DNA of 64,000 bases from Firmicutes bacterium UBA2530 (GTDB lineage: Bacteria > Bacillota > Clostridia > Tissierellales > Sedimentibacteraceae): positions 384,121 through 448,120 of the forward strand of contig DDNC01000014.1 of NCBI GenBank assembly GCA_002340985.1. Direction: 5' to 3'. Numbering within the stretch: position 1 is the stretch's first letter; each line of letters opens with the position of its first letter. Under the pieces are notes generated by a model. It was not told the origin of the DNA. It worked only from the letters and a program-made list of their open reading frames with translations, and did no database searches. Shown piece after piece: positions 25,712 to 33,319 of this stretch. The position numbers were made by a program, and so were the translations under genes.

Positions 25712-26689
25712 TCAAGCTAATAAATCATTCACCTGATGTGAGGTCTTGCTGCTCCACTTTCCGCATCTGTCACCGAAAAAACCAATTGCTGAGTTGTTTT
25801 CGGATATTTTTACAACTTCACACATGTTGTGGCAGCCTTCACATTCGAAACTTCTTGAAATTATGTTGCTGAGAGCTGAATTAAATCCTCTGAATTTACT
25901 TGTTCCTGATTTCTGAACTGCATTTTTTGCTATAATGGCTGCTCCTATGGCGCCCATCATATTGTAATGCTCAGGAACAAATATTTCGCATCTAAGGGAA
26001 TTTTCAAAGGCTTTTTTCATTCCGATGTTGGCGGCAACTCCTCCCTGGAATAATATTTTAGGAAGTATTGTCTTGCCCTTGGCAATATTGTTTAAATAGT
26101 TTCTTACCAGAGCATCACACAGCCCCCTGATTATTTCAGATTGATTGTATCCGAGCTGCTGCTTATGTATCATATCCGATTCCGCAAATACTGCGCATCT
26201 TCCGGCAATTCTTACGGATGTACTCGCGTCTAAGGCGTATTCTCCAAATTTTTCTATGGGTATGCCAAGCCTCTCAGCCTGTCTGTCGAGAAAAGAGCCG
26301 GTTCCCGCCGCACATACTGTATTCATGGCAAAATCAGAAACAATGCCGTCATTCAATACTATTATTTTGGAGTCTTGCCCGCCTATTTCAATAATTGTTC
26401 TGACATCGCGGTAAATTTCCAGAGCCGCAGTGGCATGAGCAGTGATTTCATTTTTCACCGCATCGGCACCGATTATTGAAGATGCGATTGTTCTGCCGCT
26501 TCCTGTGGTTCCTGCCGCTGCTATTTCTGATTCCTTATACTTATCCTTAAGCATTCGGAAACCTTCCTGAACAGCCTTTATAGGGTTACCCTTGGTCTTA
26601 AGATATATTTTTTCTATAACGTTCATGTTCTTGTCAATAAGCACAATATCAGTGCTGACAGAACCAACATCAACACCCAGATAATACAT
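25712..26689 (-). CDS. 2-hydroxyacyl-CoA dehydratase activase-like ATPase (BadF/HgdC family)
   Basis: ASKHA-fold ATPase that, in characterised relatives, passes a low-potential electron to a 2-hydroxyacyl-CoA dehydratase. LGVDVGSVSTDIVLID is the phosphate loop. Cys126 (NTVCAAGTGSFLD) and Cys165 (AGRCAVFAESDM) match the pair that holds the dimer-bridging [4Fe-4S] cluster. At 325 aa it is about 60 residues longer than HgdC. The extra C-terminus contains CEGCHNMC and DRCGKW, possibly a second metal site. It overlaps the next upstream gene by 20 bases. No dehydratase alpha/beta genes are near, so the partner may be the two adjacent HgdB-like proteins. Confidence 0.88.
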   Translation of the reverse strand: MYYLGVDVGSVSTDIVLIDKNMNVIEKIYLKTKGNPIKAVQEGFRMLKDKYKESEIAAAGTTGSGRTIASSIIGADAVKNEITAHATAALEIYRDVRTIIEIGGQDSKIIVLNDGIVSDFAMNTVCAAGTGSFLDRQAERLGIPIEKFGEYALDASTSVRIAGRCAVFAESDMIHKQQLGYNQSEIIRGLCDALVRNYLNNIAKGKTILPKILFQGGVAANIGMKKAFENSLRCEIFVPEHYNMMGAIGAAIIAKNAVQKSGTSKFRGFNSALSNIISRSFECEGCHNMCEVVKISENNSAIGFFGDRCGKWSSKTSHQVNDLLA

Positions 26690-27767
26690 TTTGCCGCCTC
26701 CTTTCGAGCAAATCCAAAAAAGCCTCTATTCTCGTTACATACCCTGCTTCTCCGGTCATATCATCCACCACCAATGACATTACAGGAAAGTTCATTTCCT
26801 TTGATATGGTGGGAAGTATTGATTTAGATACGATTTCAGGCATGCATCCCATGGGAAATATCTGAATGGCACCATCAAAGCCTTCTGCACATGCCGTCAC
26901 TGCTTCACCGATACATTCAACTGCATGCCCGCCTATTTGCATGGGGAGGTACTTTTTGGCGTTTTTTCTTATATGTAAGGAGTTAATTTTAAGAGGACTG
27001 AGGGCCGCATTCTTTACCCACCAGCTTGGAGTAAGTCCCCTGCTGGATGATACGCCATAGTCCATCAGTTTATCTTCTATATAAAAATTTGAAAAAGGCT
27101 CTATGACTGTGTAGATTTCTCCTATTATTGCAATATGTAACGGATTTTTGTTTATATCTACATTAATATGATTAAACTTTTCTCTGTATATTTTAAGAAA
27201 ATTAATCATTTCTTTGGGATTGGTGCAGTTCATTACATCTGCCTTGCATTTGTTCAGTAAGTTCTTGCACTCCCCTTTGTTTCTCTCATATCCGGCGTAC
27301 ATGTATGCTGATTGCTCTATTTCATCTATTAAATTCATTACTTTCACAGAACTTGAAAACGCATGTATTTTTTGTATGATATTTTTACTTCCGGCTGATG
27401 ACAACACCTTTATTCTCCTGTATAATTCTCTCAATCCAATATCCTTTGGATAATCTATTACAATAAAGTTTATATTGTAGCCTAATGATTTCATTAAGTT
27501 CATCTGCAGCTCACAGTATTCACCGAACCTGCAAGGTCCGCAGCTTCCTGCAAGAATAATCGTATCTGCTCCCTGTTCGATCGCACGTATATAATTTCCA
27601 ATCATTAGTTTATAGGGAAGACATATTTCTTCAGGAGAATGAAGAGAGCCTATTTCTAGTACTGCATCGTTATTTTTTTCGGGTATGACGTAGTCTACTC
27701 CCATGCCGTCCAGCAGCGCCTTGGCTGCAATGTATATGTTACCCATGTGCGGAAAGGTTACTTTCAT
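26670..27767 (-). CDS. Activase-associated HgdB-like protein (second)
   Basis: A 365-aa protein related to the activase-associated domain (DUF2229 type) that is fused to BadF-like ATPases in many anaerobes. Cysteines sit in the expected places: EEICLPYK, GSCGPCRFGEYC and, near residue 300, FPMGCMPEIVSKSI. These resemble the dehydratase-subunit fold and could hold an Fe-S cluster. ATG 27767 follows an AGGAGG SD and lies inside the end of the upstream gene. With its two neighbours it makes a split version of the large fused protein. The reaction is unknown. Confidence 0.8.
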   Translation of the reverse strand: MKVTFPHMGNIYIAAKALLDGMGVDYVIPEKNNDAVLEIGSLHSPEEICLPYKLMIGNYIRAIEQGADTIILAGSCGPCRFGEYCELQMNLMKSLGYNINFIVIDYPKDIGLRELYRRIKVLSSAGSKNIIQKIHAFSSSVKVMNLIDEIEQSAYMYAGYERNKGECKNLLNKCKADVMNCTNPKEMINFLKIYREKFNHINVDINKNPLHIAIIGEIYTVIEPFSNFYIEDKLMDYGVSSSRGLTPSWWVKNAALSPLKINSLHIRKNAKKYLPMQIGGHAVECIGEAVTACAEGFDGAIQIFPMGCMPEIVSKSILPTISKEMNFPVMSLVVDDMTGEAGYVTRIEAFLDLLERRRQNVLSGC

Positions 27768-28659
27768 TCTTCATCCTCCTTTCCAGCATGTCTGTGAATG
27801 CTTCAAGTCTTGTATATATTCCTGCCTCCCCTGTATGCTCGTCAAGCTTTAGCGTTAAAAAAGGAAAGCTGCCTATTTTATCCTTTATAAGCTCAATTAT
27901 TATTGAATCGGTGCCGCAATTGAAGGATGAAACATAAATAATTCCATCAATTCTCTTTTCCTTTACGGCATTGACGGAAAAGCCGTAATTCTCTCTGGCA
28001 AATGTCCAGAATGGTCTCTTGTAAAGGTTGTTGATTTCTAAATTGATTAAAAAGTCATGGGTGAATTCCATGGTTTCTACAGATACACCAAGCTCACTAA
28101 GCTTTGAAATCAATTCCATGTTTATGAAGCTGTCGTATATATTATAAGGGTGTCCTACAAGAGCTATTTTTATATCATTAGAATCATCCTTGACACCTGT
28201 AGTATGAATCATCTGATTATCGTATGCTTTTTTATAGGACTGTTTTATTTTAAAGCTGTTTGACGTAATTTTCCTGCCGGCTGACTGCGCCCATCTGTAC
28301 AGGTCTTTTTTGGATGTTGCGTAAATTGGTTCCGTTATTGCCGCAGGCATATCCTCGATGCTGTTTAAAACCATTTCCGGCAGACCACAGAATTTCGGAC
28401 ATATGAATTCGTTCTTTCTGAGTTGCATAATTCGTGGGATTAGTATTAAATCGCATTTGTCCTTTAGAGATGCCGCATGGCCGTGAAAAATTTTAACGGG
28501 AAGACATGCTTCGTCTACACAATGCTTAACTCCCAAATCCAAAATGCTTTTGTTGGTTTCTTCGGACGTTATTACTTCAGCGCCCAGCTCGCTGAAAAAT
28601 GTAATTATAAAGGGATGATATTTATAATACAGCAACCCCTTAGGAATTCCTACCTTCAT
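27739..28659 (-). CDS. Activase-associated HgdB-like protein (first)
   Basis: A 306-aa protein opening MKVGIPKGLLYYKYHPF, the usual start of acyl-CoA dehydratase activase-related proteins. Cysteine motifs DEACLPVK, CPKFCGLPE and SFNCGTDSIIIE suggest a cluster-binding fold like HgdB. LDEHTGEAGIYTRLEAF near the end has a near copy in the next gene (DDMTGEAGYVTRIEAF), so the two are distant paralogues. It is first of the three-gene cluster. GGAGG stands just before ATG 28659, immediately after a hairpin with T-tract. Confidence 0.8.
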   Translation of the reverse strand: MKVGIPKGLLYYKYHPFIITFFSELGAEVITSEETNKSILDLGVKHCVDEACLPVKIFHGHAASLKDKCDLILIPRIMQLRKNEFICPKFCGLPEMVLNSIEDMPAAITEPIYATSKKDLYRWAQSAGRKITSNSFKIKQSYKKAYDNQMIHTTGVKDDSNDIKIALVGHPYNIYDSFINMELISKLSELGVSVETMEFTHDFLINLEINNLYKRPFWTFARENYGFSVNAVKEKRIDGIIYVSSFNCGTDSIIIELIKDKIGSFPFLTLKLDEHTGEAGIYTRLEAFTDMLERRMKNESNLSAHG

Positions 28660-28671
28660 ATTACCTCCAAT

Positions 28672-28716
28672 AAAAAAATATCACAAATTATATTATTTCC
28701 CATAATTTGTGATATT
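28672..28716 (-). terminator. Hairpin with T-tract between atoE and the activase cluster
   Basis: Perfect 15-bp stem (28677-28691 with 28702-28716), ten-base loop, then seven T on the minus strand. It should terminate the atoE transcript, yet it ends only four bases before the SD of the next gene, so it may act as an attenuator. Confidence 0.8.
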
Positions 28717-28748
28717 ATTCCTTTATTTATTTAATTTAAGAGTACTTC

Positions 28749-30107
28749 TTAGAATATGAGGAACCCTGCTGATATTACCAGTCCGCTGAATAATAATGTT
28801 ATTACGCAGTAGCCCATAATATCTCTTGCGCTTAACCCTGCAATTGATAATGCGGGCAGTGCCCAGAACGGCTGAATCATATTGGTCCACGCATCTCCCC
28901 AGGCAATAGCCATTGCCGTCTTGGCAGGAGCTACGCCCAGTATGTTTCCGGCCGGCATCATAATTGGTGCCTGAACAGCCCATTGTCCTCCACCTGACGG
29001 AACAAAGAAGTTTACTATTCCGGCACTCCAGAATGTGAACAGAGGAAATGTCTTTATTGTGGAAATGCTTACAAAGGCATTTGATATTACACCTGCTAAT
29101 GATACTCCGTCAACGTTACCTCCTGTCATCATGCCCATTATTCCGGCATAGAACGGGAACTGAAGGATTATTCCGGCTGCGCTTGAGGCGGCATCAGTTA
29201 TGGCATCAATATAGTTTCTCAGGTTTCCGTGAAGAAGTATTCCCACAAACATGAAAATGAAATTAACAAAATCCAGGCTTAGATTTAAGCCTACTTTTGT
29301 AAAGTTATATATGATATAAGAAAAACCTAAAGCTAATGTTATAATCCATAAAATCTTACTTCTTTCCATTTTATCCGCAGGAGTAAAATTGGCCGGTTCT
29401 ACCTGAGCACGTTCTTTTTCTATTAATTTAGCAGGATCCACCTCTACAGTATGCTCTTTGTCCGGCATCATAGCTCTGCAAACAAATGGAAGTCCAAAAA
29501 TAATTATTCCCGATATGAAAAGGTTCATTGGTGAAAAAATAGTACTGCTTGTAGCTATAGTAAAGCTCTTATCAAATATTTCCGGAGCAACTGCCGCAAG
29601 AGCACCTTGATTTGCTACCTGAAGTGGTACGGAACCGGATATTCCTCCGTGCCAAACAATAAATCCTGAATATGCGGTAGCTATTAGAAGTCTGTAATCA
29701 ATTCCCTTAACTTCCCTGGCAATTTCTTTAGCCAGCAAAGCACCTATAACCAGACCGAAGCCCCAGTTTATCCAGCATGCAACAACTGATATAAAAGCAG
29801 TTATCATAATACCTCTTACTGGTGTTTTAGCAGTCTTTGCAATTTTTTTAAGAAGATTCTTAAATACTTTTGCCTGTGCCATAGCGCTGCCTAAAACCAG
29901 CACTAAAATCATCTGCATTGTAAATGGAAGAAGGCCGAAGAATCCCTTAGGACCTGCCCAGTGAAGAAGCATTTGAAAGGGTGTCTGACCGGTTAATGCC
30001 ACTCCCCCGACAAAAGTAATAATTGTAAGTACAATTGCAAAAATAAATGCGTCAGGCAGGTATTTATTCATTATAAATACACAGCTGTTAGTAAATTTTT
30101 TAAACAT
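28749..30107 (-). CDS. atoE: Short-chain fatty acid transporter AtoE family
   Basis: A 452-aa polytopic membrane protein of the AtoE/TIGR00366 family, proposed to carry short-chain fatty acids such as butyrate or acetoacetate. Family marks include NWGFGLVIGALLAKEIAR near residue 115, YSGFIVWHGGISGSVPLQ near 155 and the closing FFVPSGGGQWAVQAPIMMPA with WGDAWTNMIQPFWALP. It has its own promoter (30170-30198) and terminator. Proximity to the dehydratase activase cluster and an atoC-like two-component system fits amino- or fatty-acid fermentation. Confidence 0.92.
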   Translation of the reverse strand: MFKKFTNSCVFIMNKYLPDAFIFAIVLTIITFVGGVALTGQTPFQMLLHWAGPKGFFGLLPFTMQMILVLVLGSAMAQAKVFKNLLKKIAKTAKTPVRGIMITAFISVVACWINWGFGLVIGALLAKEIAREVKGIDYRLLIATAYSGFIVWHGGISGSVPLQVANQGALAAVAPEIFDKSFTIATSSTIFSPMNLFISGIIIFGLPFVCRAMMPDKEHTVEVDPAKLIEKERAQVEPANFTPADKMERSKILWIITLALGFSYIIYNFTKVGLNLSLDFVNFIFMFVGILLHGNLRNYIDAITDAASSAAGIILQFPFYAGIMGMMTGGNVDGVSLAGVISNAFVSISTIKTFPLFTFWSAGIVNFFVPSGGGQWAVQAPIMMPAGNILGVAPAKTAMAIAWGDAWTNMIQPFWALPALSIAGLSARDIMGYCVITLLFSGLVISAGFLIF

Positions 30108-30169
30108 TTTCTCCTCCTATATTTTTATTTTGTTGGTAAGTTAAGAAACGTTAAAAAAATAACAACCAT

Positions 30170-30198
30170 ATTTTATAATACTTCCGCAAAAAATACAA
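30170..30198 (-). promoter_or_regulatory. Candidate sigma-A promoter of atoE
   Basis: Minus strand TTGTAT (30193-30198), 17-base spacer, TAAAAT (30170-30175). No sigma-54 motif was found here. Confidence 0.55.
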
Positions 30199-30284
30199 TA
30201 GTTTTATACAAGTATGTTATTTAATTGGTATAATAGCATAAAAGGGTATTTTAATTAAGTATTTTCATTGCACTGTTAAATTAA

Positions 30285-30324
30285 AAATGCTCTGAGATTA
30301 TTCGTAAATAATTTCAGAGCATTT
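30285..30324 (-). terminator. Terminator of nhaC
   Basis: An 18-bp stem with one mismatch (30285-30302 with 30307-30324), 11 bases after the nhaC stop codon. Confidence 0.85.
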
Positions 30325-30335
30325 ATTATGATATA

Positions 30336-31766
30336 TTATTTTTCTTCAGGGTTTACAGCTCCGATAACAGTGGAGGGGTCATCAGAAATCTTATATATAA
30401 ATAATCCGAGGAATCCGAATATAACCACAACCAATGGCATCATGTAGTTAAATATAGCATATCTCCCATATTCCCATGCAGTAACTCCCAATACACCATA
30501 AAGGAAGGCGCCGCATGTGTTCCATGGAATAAGTGATGAGGTAACTGTACCCGAACCTTCAAGAGTACTTGAAAGCTGTTTAGGATGAAGTCCTTTTTCT
30601 CTATATGCTTTATTGTACATTCTTCCTGGTATAACTATGGAAATATATTGCTCAGGTATTGTTGCGTTACATCCGATACATGTCAACACTGTCATTAAAA
30701 TCAATCCACCTGTGGATTTTATACCGCTGAGCAGCTTGTTTACAATTACCTCAAGCTGGCTTGTTTTTTCCATAACTCCGCCAAACATCATCGCTATTAT
30801 AGTAAGTGAAATTGAATACATCATTCCCATTAAACCACCTGCCGTTAAAAGCTCATCTATGGCAGCCAGACCTGTTTGTGATGTAAATCCATCGTAAGCT
30901 GCTGTTAAGATATCTCCGAAATTAGCACCTTGGAATATGACACCTTCCAGCGCCCCGATTACTATTCCTATGGTTATACCCGGAATGGCAGGTATTTTGA
31001 AAGCCATAGCCAGTATTACAGCCAAGGGAGGAAGCAGCAATAAAGGTGAAATATTAAAATTAGCTGATAATCCATCTCTTATTGCAGCTATTGCCGTTAC
31101 ATCTGAGCTGGCGCCCGCATATTTGAAGCCCATTATTAAGAAAGAAACCAGAGCTATTGCATATGCTAAAACAGTTGTAGGAAGCATTGCTTTCACATGA
31201 GTGAACACATCTGTTCCGGAAACTGCCGGAGCCAAATTCGTTGTATCTGAAAGAGGAGACATTTTATCACCAAAGTATGCACCTGATATAATAGCACCAG
31301 CTGCTACTGGCGCCGGTATTCCGAGACCTTTGGATATACCCATCAGGGCAATACCTATTGTTCCGGCCGTACCCCAGCTTGTACCTGTTGCCAAAGAAGT
31401 AATTGAACAAATAATAACTGTTGCAACTAAGAAAATGCTTGGTTTTAAAATTGCGAGACCATAATAAATCATGCTTGGAACAACGCCTGACAACAGCCAT
31501 ACACCTATGAGCACACCTATAATAGCTAAAATTATAACTGCCTGCAATGCTTGATAAATACCATCAAACATTGACTTTTCAATTTCATTCCAGGAAAATC
31601 CAAGCCTGAATGCAATCAATACTGCAAATAATGTACCGATAAGCATAGGTATATGCGGATTAGCTTCATATACTACAATACCTATTGCCATTACTGCAAT
31701 TAAAAATCCGAATGAGAGCAATGCCTCCCATAAATAAGGTTTTCTTGCTACCTTTTTTTCCTTCAT
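30336..31766 (-). CDS. nhaC: NhaC-family Na+/H+ (or organic acid) antiporter
   Basis: A 476-aa integral membrane protein of the NhaC family. TSLATGTSWGTAGTIGIAL near residues 125-145, SGAYFGDKMSPLSDTTNLAP and the C-terminal LIPWNTCGAFLYGVLGV are diagnostic. NhaC relatives include Na+/H+ antiporters and malate/lactate exchangers, so the ion or solute cannot be fixed. A GGAGG SD precedes ATG 31766. A sigma-54 promoter lies about 45 bases upstream, and the sigma-54-dependent regulator gene is adjacent. This pattern implies induction by the signal sensed by the neighbouring kinase. Confidence 0.92.
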   Translation of the reverse strand: MKEKKVARKPYLWEALLSFGFLIAVMAIGIVVYEANPHIPMLIGTLFAVLIAFRLGFSWNEIEKSMFDGIYQALQAVIILAIIGVLIGVWLLSGVVPSMIYYGLAILKPSIFLVATVIICSITSLATGTSWGTAGTIGIALMGISKGLGIPAPVAAGAIISGAYFGDKMSPLSDTTNLAPAVSGTDVFTHVKAMLPTTVLAYAIALVSFLIMGFKYAGASSDVTAIAAIRDGLSANFNISPLLLLPPLAVILAMAFKIPAIPGITIGIVIGALEGVIFQGANFGDILTAAYDGFTSQTGLAAIDELLTAGGLMGMMYSISLTIIAMMFGGVMEKTSQLEVIVNKLLSGIKSTGGLILMTVLTCIGCNATIPEQYISIVIPGRMYNKAYREKGLHPKQLSSTLEGSGTVTSSLIPWNTCGAFLYGVLGVTAWEYGRYAIFNYMMPLVVVIFGFLGLFIYKISDDPSTVIGAVNPEEK

Positions 31767-31809
31767 TTAATACCTCCAAGTATTAATTAATATTTGCATG
31801 TTATATTAA

Positions 31810-31825
31810 AGCAATTTTCATACCA
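31810..31825 (-). promoter_or_regulatory. Sigma-54 (-24/-12) promoter of nhaC
   Basis: Minus strand TGGTATGAAAATTGCT agrees at every specified position with TGGYAYRN4TTGCW, including GG and GC ten bases apart. Predicted start near 31799. It overlaps a palindrome TTTCATA-CCAA-TATGAAA (plus strand 31816-31833). Confidence 0.8.
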
Positions 31826-31884
31826 ATATGAAAGTATTATTTTCATAAGCCACTAAAATATACATATATCAACGTTTTCACCAA

Positions 31885-31924
31885 TAAAAAAAGCTTGAAA
31901 TAACATAATTGATTATTTCAAGCT
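31885..31924 (-). terminator. Terminator of the two-component operon
   Basis: Stem AGCTTGAAATAA/TTATTTCAAGCT (31892-31903, 31913-31924), nine-base loop, T-run on the minus strand; about 50 bases after the regulator stop. Confidence 0.85.
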
Positions 31925-31972
31925 AAATATATGGGCAAGAAATTTCCTTGGTTAGGAAATAAATTTCCCACC

Positions 31973-33319
31973 CTATTGCCTTATGCCATACTCAACTAAT
32001 TTATTAAACAGCTGCCTCCTGCTTATGTCCATCAGCCTTGCCGATTCGGATATGTTGCCGTTGCATTTTTCAAGCACGTATTTAATATACTTTATTTCAG
32101 CGATTTGGCGTACATCCTTAAGCGATCTGATTTCGGTGTTTTCTTCATAGTTAAAGATTTTCAGATCAGGCAAATCTGCTTTTTTTATTACACCGTCATC
32201 GCTTAATACCACAAGTCTCTCTATAATATTTTTCAATTCTCTTATATTTCCCGGATAATCATATACAACGAGTAGTTCCATGAGACCATTTTCTATTTTG
32301 TTGACTTTTTTCTTCATCTCTTTTTGAGCCTGTGTCAGGAAAAAATCTATTAATATTGGAATGTCTTCTTTTCTGTCTCTTAATGGCGGCACTTCAACAG
32401 TTATTGTATTTATCCTATAAAACAAATCTTCTCTGAATTTTCCGGACTTTATTTCTTCACTAAGCTTTCTGTTTGTGGCGCTGATAAGGCGTATATCCGC
32501 AGCTATGCTCTTATTGCTCCCTATTCTTTCAAATGTTCTGCTCTCCAGCACTCTTAAAAGCTTCACTTGTGTATTGAGGGACAACTCACCGATTTCATCA
32601 AGAAACAATGTTCCGTCATTGGCCTCTTCAAACCTTCCGATACGTTTTTCTATTGCCCCTGTGAACGCACCCTTTTCATGTCCGAACAATTCCGATTCCA
32701 GAACGCCTTCTGAAAATACCTGGCAGTTAACTGCAACAAAATTTTCATGATTTCTTTTGCTCATTTGGTGAATATATTTAGCGACAACTTCCTTTCCGGT
32801 TCCGGATTCCCCAAGGATGAGAATATTGGAATTGCTTATGGCAGCTTTCTCGGCAATCTTCAGCATATTTTTAAATTTATCGTTATTTGATTCCAGGAGG
32901 TATTCAAAGTTAATCAATTGGTCTCTGATGGACTTGTTGTCTATCTCAAGGCTTTTTATTCTCACTAATTTTTCTATTTCCTTAAGCAGGACCTCAGGAT
33001 CACTTCCCTTGATGAAATAGCTGAAGGCTCCCTGCTTCATTGCATTTACTGCACTGTCTACTGTTCCGAAACCGGTGACTATTATTACCTCGCAGCCATG
33101 CTGCTTTTCTTTTATTGATTTCAGAAGCTCTATTCCGTCCATGCCAACCATTTTCAAATCGGTAATAACAAGGTCAAAATCATCATCTCCAAGCATTGAT
33201 AAGCATTGCTCTCCTGATGAAGCCACAGAAATATCATATCCCTTATCTTCAAAAATGATTTTGTATACATCTCTGAATTCCTCTTCATCATCTACTACCA
33301 GTATTTTAAAATCAATCAT
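31973..33319 (-). CDS. Sigma-54-dependent response regulator (NtrC/AtoC type)
   Basis: A 448-aa transcription activator. The receiver domain (1-120) has Asp54 in VITDLKMVGMDG and acidic DD at 10-11. The central AAA+ domain (about 150-380) has Walker A GESGTGKE and the sigma-54 contact loop in ELFGHEKGAFTGA. A Fis-type helix-turn-helix ends the protein (ISESARLMDISRRQLFNKL). Its ATG lies within the last codons of the kinase gene, so the two are co-translated. The likely target is the sigma-54 promoter of nhaC directly downstream. Confidence 0.94.
   Translation of the reverse strand: MIDFKILVVDDEEEFRDVYKIIFEDKGYDISVASSGEQCLSMLGDDDFDLVITDLKMVGMDGIELLKSIKEKQHGCEVIIVTGFGTVDSAVNAMKQGAFSYFIKGSDPEVLLKEIEKLVRIKSLEIDNKSIRDQLINFEYLLESNNDKFKNMLKIAEKAAISNSNILILGESGTGKEVVAKYIHQMSKRNHENFVAVNCQVFSEGVLESELFGHEKGAFTGAIEKRIGRFEEANDGTLFLDEIGELSLNTQVKLLRVLESRTFERIGSNKSIAADIRLISATNRKLSEEIKSGKFREDLFYRINTITVEVPPLRDRKEDIPILIDFFLTQAQKEMKKKVNKIENGLMELLVVYDYPGNIRELKNIIERLVVLSDDGVIKKADLPDLKIFNYEENTEIRSLKDVRQIAEIKYIKYVLEKCNGNISESARLMDISRRQLFNKLVEYGIRQ

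Noticed and set aside
30108..30335. Sigma-54 promoter upstream of atoE
   Set aside because: I searched for GG-N10-GC and the full consensus on minus and found none; a sigma-A-like promoter fits better.
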